A stretch of 64,000 nucleotides of DNA from assembly GCF_000306255.2 (NCBI RefSeq), contig NZ_AKWY02000034.1:186001-250000 (forward strand), read 5' to 3'. The DNA is from Leptospira noguchii serovar Panama str. CZ214 (GTDB lineage: Bacteria > Spirochaetota > Leptospiria > Leptospirales > Leptospiraceae). Positions within the stretch are counted from its first letter, which is position 1. The number at the start of each line of letters is the position of its first letter. The notes under the pieces are model-generated. The model made no database searches and was not told the origin of the DNA. It saw only the letters and a program-made list of their open reading frames with translations. Below are positions 35,440 to 47,060 of this stretch, one piece after another. Position numbers and translations under genes: made by a program.

Positions 35440-36222
35440 ATGATTCCAAAAAAAAGAAAAGAAATTAAAAATAAACTCAGAAATCGGGAAAGAGTATTTG
35501 GAGGATGGGTATCCTATGCTCATCCTTCCATAACGGAAACATTTGCGAAAGCAGGGTTTGATTTTATTGCGATTGATATGGAGCATTCTACCATATCGTT
35601 AGAACAGGCACAGCGGATTATTGCTGCGAGTCAATCGGAAGGATGTATTTGTTTGCCAAGACCGGTTTCACATTCCAATGATTGGACAAAACCGTTATTG
35701 GATTCTGGTGCGGACGGAATATTGTATCCTATGGTCCAAACGAAAGAAGAAATTCGATTTCTTGCTGATATCAATAAATATCCTCCTACGGGAAAAAGAA
35801 GCTTCGGTGTAAATCGAGCTCAAGAGTATGGATTTACATTCGATGGATATGTAAAAGAATGGAATGAATCTTCCATCTTGATGCTTCAGATAGAATCGAT
35901 TCAAGCTGTGGAGAATATTGAAGCTTTGCTTGCTTTCGAAGAAGTTGACGGTGTTATGATCGGCCCGTATGATATGTCTGGATCCTTGGGAGTTCCTGGG
36001 CAAACAACACATCCGTTAGTTTTAGAAGCTTCTAAAAAAGTAATTCTTGCCTGTGAAAAATATGGAAAAAGTTGCGGTTCGCAAATTGCGGACGTAACTG
36101 AAGATGCGTTGGAAAAACATTTCGATCAAGGGTATACGTACTCAATTTTAGGATCCGATCTTTTTGTACTTTGGAAATGGGCCGAATCCATGAAAACAAT
36201 GATGTCGTCTTTTAAGAGTTGA
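35440..36222 (+). CDS. HpcH/HpaI-family aldolase
   Basis: This 260-residue TIM-barrel class II aldolase shows GFDFIAIDMEHSTISLEQA (catalytic His in the D-x-E-H-S/G motif), CLPRPVSHS (Arg), LMLQIESIQAVENIE (metal-binding Glu) and GVMIGPYDMSGSLGVPG (metal-binding Asp). The family cleaves or forms 2-keto-3-deoxy acids from pyruvate and aldehydes. In a cluster that makes a 3-deoxy-2-ulosonic acid it could assemble or modify a 2-keto-3-deoxy acid, or supply an aldehyde. That is an inference; its natural direction cannot be read from sequence. Spacing to the next gene is 3 bases. Confidence 0.8.
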   Translation: MIPKKRKEIKNKLRNRERVFGGWVSYAHPSITETFAKAGFDFIAIDMEHSTISLEQAQRIIAASQSEGCICLPRPVSHSNDWTKPLLDSGADGILYPMVQTKEEIRFLADINKYPPTGKRSFGVNRAQEYGFTFDGYVKEWNESSILMLQIESIQAVENIEALLAFEEVDGVMIGPYDMSGSLGVPGQTTHPLVLEASKKVILACEKYGKSCGSQIADVTEDALEKHFDQGYTYSILGSDLFVLWKWAESMKTMMSSFKS

Positions 36223-36225
36223 ACG

Positions 36226-37020
36226 ATGGAAAAATCAAAAAATAATTATATTACAAACTTATTTAATTTGGAGAATAAGGTCGCGGCTGTGATTGGCGGT
36301 GGCGGGCATCTTTGCGGAGAGATGGCAAAAGGATTTGCTCGGGCGGGATGTAAGGTCGTTGTAATTGATTTGCGCAAGGAAAAAGCGGATCAGGTAGCGG
36401 ATGAAATTAAAGCGGAGGGTTATGCGAAACCTATAACGTTTGCTCTGGATGTTTCAAAAAAGGAAGAGCACCAAGCCTGTTTAAAAGCAATCTTATCCGA
36501 ATTCGGTGATTTGGATATTCTGATTAACGGGGCGGGAATAAACGGACCAAGTCCTTTTTTCGAGATATCATTGGAAGAATGGAATTCTATTTTGGATTCT
36601 CAGATAACCGGCACTTTCTTAGGATGCCAAGTTTTCGGAGAATACATGGTACAGAAAGGAAAGGGATCGATCATCAATGTTTCTTCGGCCTCTGCCGGTC
36701 CCCCGTTATCAAAAGCATTTACATATTCCGTCGCAAAGGCGGGAATCAAAAACTTAACCCAAAATTTAGGAAGAGAGTGGGGAACCAAGGGTGTAAGAGT
36801 CAATGCCATTCGTCCCGGCTTTTTTCCAACGGAATGGAATCGAAAAAACTTTATTTCCCCCGAGAGAGAAAAATCAATTCTTACTCATACGCCGATGGCG
36901 CGTTTCGGAGAACCGAATGAATTACTCGGTGCGATCCTTTGGCTTGCATCGGATGCTTCCGGTTTTGTAACAGGTGCGGAAATCGCGGTTGATGGCGGTT
37001 TCTCCTGCATGACGATTTAA
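36226..37020 (+). CDS. classical SDR oxidoreductase
   Basis: The 264-residue protein has the TGxxxGxG-equivalent VIGGGGHLCGEMAKGF, the NGAGINGPSPF strand, the catalytic serine in IINVSSASAG and YSVAKAGIKNL (YxxxK). The C-terminal WLASDASGFVTGAEIAVDGGF is the usual tetramer-forming tail. It resembles gluconate-5-dehydrogenase-like SDRs and would oxidise or reduce a hydroxyl/keto group with NAD(P). It is part of the ulosonic-acid cassette. The first glycine motif is GGGG rather than TGGxxGIG, a mild variant. Confidence 0.82.
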   Translation: MEKSKNNYITNLFNLENKVAAVIGGGGHLCGEMAKGFARAGCKVVVIDLRKEKADQVADEIKAEGYAKPITFALDVSKKEEHQACLKAILSEFGDLDILINGAGINGPSPFFEISLEEWNSILDSQITGTFLGCQVFGEYMVQKGKGSIINVSSASAGPPLSKAFTYSVAKAGIKNLTQNLGREWGTKGVRVNAIRPGFFPTEWNRKNFISPEREKSILTHTPMARFGEPNELLGAILWLASDASGFVTGAEIAVDGGFSCMTI

Positions 37021-37254
37021 ATGAAAATCACATACATGATTCTTGGTTACTTTAGAATATAACAAATTAAAATATCATGAAATTGCTCGGAGAGGAATTA
37101 CTTTTGAACTATCCGATATAAAAAGTTATGATCAGGTCATCAAAGAATTTGCGTCATCAAGTTTGAAGATATTTTTGTCGCAGGATCCTACCTATATTCG
37201 AACTTGGTTAAATGAAACTGACCTAGCCCCCGAATTAAGGACCAGCTGAAATTG

Positions 37255-38366
<1,112 letters not shown>

Positions 38367-38368
38367 GA

Positions 38369-38408
<40 letters not shown>

Positions 38409-38963
38409 CTCAAAACAGTTCTTGAATTAATTGAACAGTATATGGGAGTTAGACCTTATTTGGCTGAAGCATATATACGAAGAAATTTTCCGGCAAAATA
38501 TAAAGTAATGAATCATTTTTGGCATCGAGACAGAAATCATCCGGATCATTTACTCAAAGCTTTCCTTTTTTTGACGGATTGTGAAATTGAAAACGGTCCG
38601 CACGAATACATTGCGGGTTCGGTTATTGATCGGCAACTGGACGGAAAACCGTATTTTTCCGAAGAAGAAGTCGATTCCATTTATCCTAAGGATGATTATC
38701 GAAGGATCAAGTCCATTGTAAAAGCTGGAACGATTATTTTGGAAGATACCAGAGGACTTCATCGAGCGACAATTCCTACAAAAGGAATTCGAGATTTAGG
38801 TTTCGCCGTTTTTGTTCCTCATCCTTTTTATTCAAGTTGGGAAAGTAAGTATTATAATATAGATAAAAAACTGTTTCATAGTCTCTCGAAGAGACAGAAA
38901 GAATATATACCAAAGTCATTTATTCAAAAAAGCTAATTATTAAATTAAGATATATAGGTTAAA

Positions 38964-39707
38964 ATGGCAAAAACGGCTATTATCACGGGTGGAAATAAAG
39001 GAATCGGATTAGGTATTACGAAGGTTTTTTTAGAGGCAGGCTATCACGTCATCGTAGGAGCGCGTTCGGAAACGGATTTTTCTCAATTAGGCGATAAGGT
39101 GCGTTTCGTTCAAGCAGATGTTCGAAACGAAGCCGATCATAAAAAATTGGCCGATGAGGCGCTTACGTGGACCGGTCGACTCGATGTGTATATCAATAAT
39201 GCGGGATTTTCCGAGTGGAGACCCATTGAAAAAATTGATGAACAGTTTTTCGATTTGATGATTTCTACAAATTTAAAAGGAGCTTTTTGGGGTTCAAAGG
39301 TGGCTTCCTCTCACCTAAAAGAGGGAGGTTCCATCATTAATATTTCGAGCCTTGCGGGAAAACGAGGAAGTTCGAATAACTCTTTATACGTTGCTTCTAA
39401 GTTTGGGATGAACGGCTTAACTCAGTCTCTCGCAAAGGAATTAGGCCCTCGAAGGATTCGAGTTAATGGAATCTGTCCGGTTTTAGTTTCAACGGATGGA
39501 TTGTTGGAGGCATTGAACCAACCCGATTCCCCTGCAAAAGGAAACCCCGAAAAATTTTTATCAGAATTTACAAAAACAAATTCAGCGTTAGGACGTTTAC
39601 CGACTTCCGGAGAGGTTGCTTCTTTGTGTTTGTTTTTTGCCTCTGAAGCTGCTTCGGCGATTACAGGTCAAAATATAAACGTGGATTGCGGGGTGTTCCC
39701 ACAATGA
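38964..39707 (+). CDS. classical SDR oxidoreductase
   Basis: The 247-residue protein has ITGGNKGIGLGITKVFLEAG (cofactor motif), NNAGFSEWRP, the catalytic serine in IINISSLAGKRG, YVASKFGMNGL (YxxxK) and a GQNINVDCGV tail. It is the second SDR in the ulosonic-acid cassette. One may oxidise and the other reduce, as in an epimerisation or in preparing a keto group; this is inference. It follows the disrupted dioxygenase by 27 bases and shares an ATGA overlap with the cytidylyltransferase, which links it to activation of the sugar. Confidence 0.85.
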   Translation: MAKTAIITGGNKGIGLGITKVFLEAGYHVIVGARSETDFSQLGDKVRFVQADVRNEADHKKLADEALTWTGRLDVYINNAGFSEWRPIEKIDEQFFDLMISTNLKGAFWGSKVASSHLKEGGSIINISSLAGKRGSSNNSLYVASKFGMNGLTQSLAKELGPRRIRVNGICPVLVSTDGLLEALNQPDSPAKGNPEKFLSEFTKTNSALGRLPTSGEVASLCLFFASEAASAITGQNINVDCGVFPQ

Positions 39708-40480
39708 AGAAAAAAATTATCGCAGTCATTCCGGCGCATTTAGCATCCGTCCGTTTTCCTAAAAAGGTTTTATTTGAGATCTATGGGCTTCCGATGATCG
39801 AACACGTTCGAAGAAGAGCCGTATTATCTGGTGCTTTCTCCGATGTAATCGTTGCAACTTGTGACGATGAAATAAAATCGCTTATCGAAAGTTTCGGGGG
39901 GAAAGTTATTCGGACTGCAAATACGCATAAGAATGGAACTACCAGAGTTGCAGAGGCGATAGAAAGGGTGGAATGTTCCCATGTGATTCTCTTACAAGCG
40001 GATGAGCCCTTACTTCTTCCGGAAGATTTGACGTTTTTTGTGAAGAGAATTCAAGAAGATATTTCCGATACCGTCGCATGGAATGCAACCGGTCCGATTG
40101 AACATCCGGAAGAATTGGATCGTCATTCTTTCGTAAAATGTTTTGTAAATGCGCAGGGTAGAATTCAATTCTGCTTTCGAAGATCCCCGTGTTACGGTAA
40201 ATTTGAAGATACCCAAAAAATGATAAGAAAGATTTTAGGGATCATCGCCTATGAAAAGAATTTTCTGATTCAGTTGGCTAAAATGGAATCTGCAAATTTC
40301 GAAATCATAGAATTCATCGAACAGATGAGAATTGTAGAAAATGAGTTTAAATTGGTTTCAGTTCCGTTAGAACACACTTTACCTTCGATCAACGAGCCTG
40401 GTGAGGTGGATGAGGTTTTACAAAAACTTAAAACTTCGGAATTACAAAGTCGCTATTTGTCTTCGGTTTTAAAATTTTAA
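39704..40480 (+). CDS. kdsB: KdsB-like CMP-ulosonate cytidylyltransferase
   Basis: About 258 residues from the ATG at 39704 (a start at 39686 would lie deeper inside the SDR gene). It has AVIPAHLASVRFPKKVL (nucleotide-binding start), IVATCDDEIKSLIESFGG, KNGTTRVAEAIERV where KdsB has SGTDR, and LLQADEPLLLPED where KdsB has QGDEP. These make it a diverged KdsB. It would transfer CMP from CTP to a Kdo-like acid. The changed signature positions fit a substrate other than plain Kdo. Confidence 0.8.
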   Translation: MKKKIIAVIPAHLASVRFPKKVLFEIYGLPMIEHVRRRAVLSGAFSDVIVATCDDEIKSLIESFGGKVIRTANTHKNGTTRVAEAIERVECSHVILLQADEPLLLPEDLTFFVKRIQEDISDTVAWNATGPIEHPEELDRHSFVKCFVNAQGRIQFCFRRSPCYGKFEDTQKMIRKILGIIAYEKNFLIQLAKMESANFEIIEFIEQMRIVENEFKLVSVPLEHTLPSINEPGEVDEVLQKLKTSELQSRYLSSVLKF

Positions 40481-40557
40481 CCGAACGAAATGCAAATACG
40501 TTCATTTAGATTTTTTAAATTGTTAAATTAACCCGTAATATTGAATCCAATTTAAAT

Positions 40558-42150
40558 ATGGATAATTACGAAAACGCAAAGAAGGAATACGACAACTACA
40601 TTTATCTGTGTAATCAGTTGTTTAAAAAAGATTCTTCATGGTGGTTTACGCCTTCTTCGTCAAGAGAAAGATTTGGTACGGATGTTCAGGATCGTTACGT
40701 CGGAATCATTAAGAATTTAAAAGGTTTTGAGAAAAAGAAATTATCCGAGTCTAAGACGTTCTATCATAACGTACACTCCGGAAAATTAGCGATTTATAAA
40801 GAATTTTTAAATTTTGTTAGACTTGCGTTAATTTTGCTTTACCATTCAATCCGGAACATCTGGTTTGTAGCTCTAATTTCAAGAAAGGATTTTGATTTTG
40901 CTTTTATTCGACCATTACATCCGTTAAAGGCGAATTTTGATATAAACAACGTTTTTGATCATTATTTCGGGGAATTACCCTCCGTTTTAATAGGGTATAA
41001 CGCTAAAGTAGCAATCTTGGGACCCGCCGATCCAGGCATAGTATGGAAATCGAATATTTGCAATCGGGAAAACTTAGAAATTGCGAATTTGTTTAAATAC
41101 TTTTCTTTCGGCTCGTATTTAAAATGGATTATAAATGTTATATACGAATACTTTAATGAATTAAAGCTTCCTTCGTCCTATTCGCCGTATACAGAAATAT
41201 TGTCTCAACTTATTTTGAGGGAGTTTAGGGAATCTTTTTTAAAAAGAATCTGGAGTTTTGCTTATTATTTATCCTTTACGAATTTTTTGAAACTAAATAA
41301 GAAAACTTTTGTTATTCATACCTACGAAAATAATTCGTGGGAACGTGCGATTGACAGAGCTTGCCAGGAAAATTCCAGTAAAGTAAAAAAAAACGTAGGG
41401 TTTATTCATTGTTCAATTTTAGAATCACATAGAAAATACGCGCTATTTCGTGATGAATGGCATTTGAAACCTAGTCCAGAGGAGATTATAGTTACCGGTC
41501 CGAATGCAAGAGATATTCTGCTAAAACACGACGGATATGAACGGAGTACGATAAAAGTCGGATATGATTTGAGAGGGCCAAATCTTCTCAATATCAAAAA
41601 TAGAAACGGCCAGAATGAGAAAATAAATTCAATTTTAATTTTGTTAGAAGGCTTGAATACTATGCCGAAACTTTTGGAATTAGCGATGACGACGATTCTA
41701 AATACTTCGGATAAACAAGTCTACGTTCGATGTCATCCCGTTTATCCGATTTCGAATTCTTCCTTTACCTCCGTTCGAAAACATCCGCTATTTCAAAAGG
41801 TGATTGTTTCTGAAAATCGATCTTTGGAAGAAGATTTACTTCAAGCCGATCTGGTAATTTATAAAGGTTCTACATCAGCGTTGTATGCGGGTTTTATGGG
41901 AATTCCACTATTACGTTTTAAGGATGATTGGTGGTTTTCTGACGATCCGCTAAAATATTGTAGCGCGTTAAAAAAAGAATTTTACGATTCAAATTCCTTA
42001 TTGGACGGGATTTCTTTTTTTGAAAAAATGAATCCTCAAGAATATGTTTCGCAAAAGGAAATGCTAAGGGAGTATATTTATCAATATATGATGCCTTATA
42101 AAACCGAGGAATTGAGGAAGTTTGCCGTGAATTATCTTCTTTCCGGCTGA
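40558..42150 (+). CDS. putative GT-B-type glycosyltransferase (Kdo/capsule-transferase-like)
   Basis: I do not recognise this 530-residue protein with certainty. The C-terminal half looks like a GT-B nucleotide-binding domain: IIVTGPNARDILLKHDGY, ILILLEGLNTMPKLLELA, VYVRCHPVYPIS and LVIYKGSTSALYAGFMGIPL. The last segment is where related Kdo- and sialyl-type transferases have their S-S/T-A-x-E/G motif. A hydrophobic patch near residues 85-105 suggests membrane contact. Position between the KdsB-like and KdsC-like genes makes it the best candidate for transferring the CMP-activated ulosonic acid to the O-antigen. Confidence 0.6.
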   Translation: MDNYENAKKEYDNYIYLCNQLFKKDSSWWFTPSSSRERFGTDVQDRYVGIIKNLKGFEKKKLSESKTFYHNVHSGKLAIYKEFLNFVRLALILLYHSIRNIWFVALISRKDFDFAFIRPLHPLKANFDINNVFDHYFGELPSVLIGYNAKVAILGPADPGIVWKSNICNRENLEIANLFKYFSFGSYLKWIINVIYEYFNELKLPSSYSPYTEILSQLILREFRESFLKRIWSFAYYLSFTNFLKLNKKTFVIHTYENNSWERAIDRACQENSSKVKKNVGFIHCSILESHRKYALFRDEWHLKPSPEEIIVTGPNARDILLKHDGYERSTIKVGYDLRGPNLLNIKNRNGQNEKINSILILLEGLNTMPKLLELAMTTILNTSDKQVYVRCHPVYPISNSSFTSVRKHPLFQKVIVSENRSLEEDLLQADLVIYKGSTSALYAGFMGIPLLRFKDDWWFSDDPLKYCSALKKEFYDSNSLLDGISFFEKMNPQEYVSQKEMLREYIYQYMMPYKTEELRKFAVNYLLSG

Positions 42151-42162
42151 TAATAATCCCCA

Positions 42163-42726
42163 ATGAAAAAACTGCTCAAAAGAATTTTTCGGATTCGTTT
42201 TCGAAACGAGGATATTCTTAAAAACTTGAAATTAGTTATTATTGATATCGACGGTGTTTTAACCGACGGGAAATTATATTATAATGAGAGCGGAGAGTTT
42301 TTTAAAATTTTCGACGTAAAAGATGGGTTGGGAATAAAACTTCTACACCAAGAAGCAACTGTAGCTTTTTTAAGCGGAAATCCTTCGGAGATAATTGCAA
42401 CGAGAGCGCGAGCGTTGGGTATAGAACATTGTTATATCGGAATTGAGAACAAGAAGGAATCGTTATTATCATTAATGTATCAGTTAAAGGTAAGTAAGGA
42501 TGAAGTCGCCTACATAGGCGACGATCTGAATGATCTATCAGTTAAGCAATTGGTAAAACTTTTCGTTTGCCCCTCGGATGCACATTTATTAGTGAAAAAT
42601 AAGTCCGATCTAATATTGAAATCGGCCGGCGGAAACGGGGCAGTTCGAGAGTTCGCTGATCTTGTTTTAGAAGCGAAAGGAAAATTTCATGACTACGCAA
42701 ATGGAATCGCAAAGAGCAATGTCTAA
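42163..42726 (+). CDS. kdsC: KdsC-like HAD phosphatase
   Basis: This is a 187-residue C0-type HAD protein. The nucleophile motif is IIDIDGVLTDGKLYY, motif II FLSGNPSEI, and motif III-IV IENKKESLLSLM with YIGDDLNDLSVKQL. KdsC removes the phosphate from Kdo-8-phosphate, the step after KdsA. Length is normal; the first ~20 basic residues extend beyond typical members. With KdsA- and KdsB-like enzymes it completes a synthesis-to-activation route. It ends at a palindromic sequence that may stop transcription. Confidence 0.85.
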   Translation: MKKLLKRIFRIRFRNEDILKNLKLVIIDIDGVLTDGKLYYNESGEFFKIFDVKDGLGIKLLHQEATVAFLSGNPSEIIATRARALGIEHCYIGIENKKESLLSLMYQLKVSKDEVAYIGDDLNDLSVKQLVKLFVCPSDAHLLVKNKSDLILKSAGGNGAVREFADLVLEAKGKFHDYANGIAKSNV

Positions 42727-42748
42727 GTTTTTTGAAATGAAAAATTCG

Positions 42749-42772
42749 AAGAAAAGAATTCTTTTCTTTTTC
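42749..42772 (+). terminator. palindrome with T-rich tail after kdsC
   Basis: AAGAAAAGAATTCTTTTCTT (42749-42768) is a perfect 20-bp palindrome followed by TTTC. It lies 23 bases after the KdsC-like stop. AT-rich and loop-poor, but plausible as a transcription end for the ulosonic-acid cassette. Confidence 0.4.
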
Positions 42773-42808
42773 TTAACTTTGCACTAATTCGAATATAACT
42801 AAAAAAGA

Positions 42809-43753
42809 ATGAATCGATATATCAGCAAGGATATCTGTGTTTTAGTTCCAACCAAAGACCGTCCTCATAAAATCGTTAATTTACTAAAAAGTTTAACCCA
42901 ACAAACGGAAAAAGTCGGTCGTGTTATCATCGTTGCAAGTGGAGCCGATATATCCGCTTTGGTGCGCACTTTCGAAAGTTTACTTCCGGTTGAATATTAT
43001 TATTGCGAACCGGCAGGGCAAATTCGACAAAGGAAGATGGGAGTTTCGAAATTAAATGAAAAGACTAAACTTGTCGCAACTTTAGATGACGATATCATTT
43101 TAGAATCCGATGCGGTTGAAAAAATTATCAAATTTTGGAATCAGGTAGAGCCTGAAACCGCGGGAATTGGATTTAACATTACAAATATGGAAACCCATCG
43201 ATCCAGTTTTTGGAAAATTTTGTTTTATCTCAGTTCAAAACGACCAGGAGTTGTTTTAAAAAGTGGTTTTCCAACTTCTATTACAAATGTAACAGAGAAT
43301 ATCAAAACGGAATGGTTAAATGGGGGGGCGACTACTTGGAGACAGGATATATTAATTGCAAATATTCATAAGAAGAGTATTGATGCTAAATGGGCCCCTT
43401 GTGAGGATCTGATTTTCAGTTACCCAATTGGAAAGATGAATCCAATGTATGTTTGTGCTGAATCAAAAGTGATTCATGATGACGTAATAATGAGTCAACT
43501 TACTTTTTCTCAACTTTGGTATCGAGGTGAAATTCTTTCAGTTTGGATGATTTTTTTTGTTTCGCAATATTCAGATTTAAGCATTTTAAAATCTTCGATA
43601 GCTTTATTTGCAATTGCATTGGTTAATATACTAAAATATTTTATTTTGTTTAAATTTAAATTGCTTGGTATGGAGTTTGGTAGAATTAAAGGGCTTTGTT
43701 TGGCTCTTATTTCAGTCTTAAAAAAAAGAGAATTGTCGGATATTGTATCTTAG
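42809..43753 (+). CDS. family 2 glycosyltransferase
   Basis: The 314-residue GT-A protein has CVLVPTKDRPHKIVNLLKSL at the N-terminus, a DDD motif in VATLDDDIILESDAV for metal and nucleotide binding, and WLNGGATTWRQDIL with an acidic segment WAPCEDLIFSYPIG around the acceptor site. Hydrophobic C-terminal segments (around residues 230-290) may anchor it to the membrane. It transfers a sugar in O-antigen assembly, donor unknown. It starts after the putative terminator, and 838 bases without a recognisable gene follow. Confidence 0.82.
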   Translation: MNRYISKDICVLVPTKDRPHKIVNLLKSLTQQTEKVGRVIIVASGADISALVRTFESLLPVEYYYCEPAGQIRQRKMGVSKLNEKTKLVATLDDDIILESDAVEKIIKFWNQVEPETAGIGFNITNMETHRSSFWKILFYLSSKRPGVVLKSGFPTSITNVTENIKTEWLNGGATTWRQDILIANIHKKSIDAKWAPCEDLIFSYPIGKMNPMYVCAESKVIHDDVIMSQLTFSQLWYRGEILSVWMIFFVSQYSDLSILKSSIALFAIALVNILKYFILFKFKLLGMEFGRIKGLCLALISVLKKRELSDIVS

Positions 43754-44591
43754 AGATTTTTAAAAGTCTGATTAATTTTTTTACAATGTTTTGTTTCTTT
43801 AGAATTATGAAAAGTTGTAACTCAGAAAAGAAATTGGAAATACCTTAAACCAAATTTGTAAAAGTTTAGATTGCAAAAGGAATTGCTGGTGATATATAGT
43901 AACGGAGTATTTTTTTTAATTTGAGATGTAGTTTTATGTTTGTTGAATTGTTACTCGGTTTGTTCCAAAAGCTCAAAAGTCATAAACAAAAATATTTTAG
44001 AAGTTTCTAATAAAGTATTGGATTATAGTTCTACAGATTTAGTTGCATTGGAATATTATTGATGTCTGTGTAATAAATTATCTTTAATTTATGTATGAAT
44101 CGCCATTTAAAAGTTAAGTTTTCGACAATCTATGCCATACTCAGTAATAATTTAAAAGTTTTGGGGTTGATCCTTAGAGATTAGCTAAAGATTAATGGTT
44201 CTTACTGTTCAAAGCAGGACAATAGAATACCTAAGTTTCTATCTCTAAATGAGGGTTTGTATTAAAATTCATGATATTTACTATGAGAATGGTTTCTTTG
44301 TTACTAAAACGCTTTTCATTGTAATAAAAATTGGCTTTAGAGATAAAAAATAACAACACTCTGTTATATATCTATAGTAAGATCAAATTTCTGTAAAAAC
44401 TTATTGTCTGGTGAACATGAAGCTAAAAAATTCATTAAAATTGATTTTTAGGTATATTCAATTTCTTGTAAATACTTAAAGTTTTACCATATTTTAAAAT
44501 CTTCTTTGAGATGTTGTTTGATGGTATTTTTCAACCATTAAATATTCAAAATAATGAAGGTTATAAATTAGAAAGTTTGAAAAAATAAAAA
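43754..44591 (+). other. 838-bp AT-rich stretch without a recognisable gene
   Basis: Both strands are full of stop codons. I see no transposase remnant, no tRNA and no clear repeat. It could be a gene decayed beyond recognition, in keeping with broken genes on its right. Confidence 0.5.
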
Positions 44592-45329
44592 ATGGCAATT
44601 GAAAAAAGATACACTGACGGATCCTATTTGCAAAAAAATCCAGGTTGGGATAGAGAAGATTCTCCTTGGAAAGTAGAACAAGTAAATGCAATTCTTCGAA
44701 AGTTTGATATGAAGCCAAAAACAATATGTGAGATTGGTTGCGGCACTGGAGATAATTTGTTGCATATAGGGAATGAATTTGTCTTTGCTCAGTTATTTGG
44801 TTTTGATATCTCGCCACAACTTGCGCCTTTTTGGAAAGAAAATATAAAAAATAATTCTCTGAAAAATCGTTTAAAGTTTTATCTAGGTGATTTTCATTCG
44901 TTGAATAAAAAGAAATACGATTTGATTTTGATGTTAGACGTCTTCGAACATGTAAGAGACCCGTTTACATTTCTTGAAAAGTCTTTAACATTTGCGAAAT
45001 ACTTTGTTTTTCATATTCCTTTGGATTTAAGTGCTTTATCTGTATTAAGGAATACTCCTTTGCTAAACGTTCGCGAAAAAGTTGGTCACTTGCACTATTA
45101 TACTAAAGATTTAGCTTTGGAAACACTTAAAGATTCTGGTTACGAGATCTTGCATTGGAATTATACTCAGGCTTCGTTGTTTTCTCCAAGTCGATCTTTA
45201 AAGACAAGGATGATGTCAATCCCTAGAAAAATTTTCTATTGGATTCATAAAGACTTAGGTGTTAGGTTATTGGGAGGAGAAACACTGATCGTATTAGCAA
45301 AGGCTAAGGCTCTTAATTTGAATATATGA
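44592..45329 (+). CDS. class I SAM-dependent methyltransferase
   Basis: The 245-residue protein has motif I ICEIGCGTGDNLLHIG, LFGFDISPQL at motif II, LMLDVFEHVRDPFTFLEKS and FHIPLDLSALSVL. The later part has KVGHLHYYTKDLALETLKDSGY, as in Methyltransf_11-type enzymes from polysaccharide loci. The ATG at 44592 stands after a non-coding region, so it should have its own promoter or depend on read-through. Substrate is unknown; it may act on a sugar or cap the chain. Confidence 0.82.
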   Translation: MAIEKRYTDGSYLQKNPGWDREDSPWKVEQVNAILRKFDMKPKTICEIGCGTGDNLLHIGNEFVFAQLFGFDISPQLAPFWKENIKNNSLKNRLKFYLGDFHSLNKKKYDLILMLDVFEHVRDPFTFLEKSLTFAKYFVFHIPLDLSALSVLRNTPLLNVREKVGHLHYYTKDLALETLKDSGYEILHWNYTQASLFSPSRSLKTRMMSIPRKIFYWIHKDLGVRLLGGETLIVLAKAKALNLNI

Positions 45330-45338
45330 GGAATTTTA

Positions 45339-45938
45339 AGTCTTTATACAACGCGAAATAATCTGTCGCAATTATTTATTCGCTTTTTTGATCCTGGATT
45401 AGTCATTTTTTTTCTTTTAGCTTTTTCTTTTATATTAAAGTTTCTCAGTCTTTATTTTCTGAATGGGATGAGTTTTCACATTAGGGATTTACTGCACCGG
45501 AAATATTTTTTCAGAATTCATTTACAATAGCTGAAAGTGCATTATTTTTAAAGATATATCCATGGCTCTATCTCAGTATTTGTTAATTAAGTTTATTGGT
45601 TGGTCCGAGGAAATACTTACTGGGCACAGTCTTTATTAATCTTATCCGGAGTTGTTACTTTTATTGAAGGAATGGGTTGGCGTAAATGGATTCAAATTTT
45701 TGCTGCGCTAAGTGTTGCTTTTTTTCTGGTCTTTATATTTGGATACGGTTTGCAAAATCTTTATGTGGGTAACGTGCTTGGTCTTCTTTACGGAGCAGCC
45801 ATTGTGTCTGGTATTCGTTCAAAAAACACTGCTCCGAGAACAATTTTAAGACTTCTGCCTATATTATTTGTCTTACCTATTATAAATAGCTGTAGGTTTG
45901 ATGTTAGGTATTTTTGCAGCTATAATTCTTATTTGTGA
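45339..45938 (+). pseudogene. decayed polytopic membrane-protein gene
   Basis: Bases 45339-45530 read SLYTTRNNLSQLFIRFFDPG and a hydrophobic stretch before a stop. The sense then appears to continue in another frame (FTAPEIFFQNSFTIAESALF, about 45487-45580). Bases 45600-45938 give another 112 residues with hydrophobic helices (WRKWIQIFAALSVAFFLVFI, LRLLPILFVLPII). At least two frameshifts and several stops break it. It is probably the remains of a membrane component of polysaccharide synthesis; the family cannot be named. Confidence 0.5.
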
Positions 45939-46274
45939 TTAATTTTTAAAAATAAAAAATACTTTTTGGGTTGATGGCCAAATTTAAAAAAAAGTAATAT
46001 TCGAAATTCTTTTTTTGTTTGTACTTATTATTTTTACACAAGTGTAAAGTTGGTATGCAAAGAAATCGTGTTTTAAAGTAATTTTCAAAACCTCATTTTC
46101 ATTTTCGCAGATAGAAAAAAGTTTTTCTTTTTTCTTATGTGTTAGCTTGTAAGTATTATTGTTTTATCTAGATCTCGTCGAAAACTTAAGCTGTAAGCTA
46201 TTAATAATTGGCTTACTTTAATGTTTATTTGTTTTGTAACATATACATTTTGCCTTTTAATTATGTATTTAAAT
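45939..46274 (+). other. 336-bp gap, nothing recognised
   Basis: AT-rich sequence without an open frame of note between the decayed membrane gene and the inverted-repeat element. Confidence 0.45.
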
Positions 46275-46376
46275 TAGATTTATTGAAAAATTTCATAGTG
46301 GCGATCAATAAACTGCTTCAATCGACTGTTTCCATGAAACAGAAACTAAGTGGCGAATTAATTTTTCAACAAATCT

Positions 46377-46378
<2 letters not shown>
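46275..46378 (+). repeat. 104-bp inverted-repeat element (MITE-like)
   Basis: The ends TTAGATTTATTGAAAAATT (46275-46293) and, as reverse complement, TTAGATTTGTTGAAAAATT (46360-46378) match at 18 of 19 positions. Inside is a second hairpin, CTGTTTC-CAT-GAAACAG (46325-46341). The pieces AGTGGCGAT and AGTGGCGAA also recur near each end. There is no coding capacity. Size, terminal repeats and AT content fit a non-autonomous miniature element. It directly abuts an IS5-like remnant. Its transposase partner and copy number are unknown. Confidence 0.55.

Positions 46379-47060
<682 letters not shown>

Noticed and set aside
44494..44817. 107-codon open frame on the - strand with hydrophobic text
   Set aside because: It lies over the start of a clear methyltransferase on the + strand, has no family resemblance and mirrors its codons.
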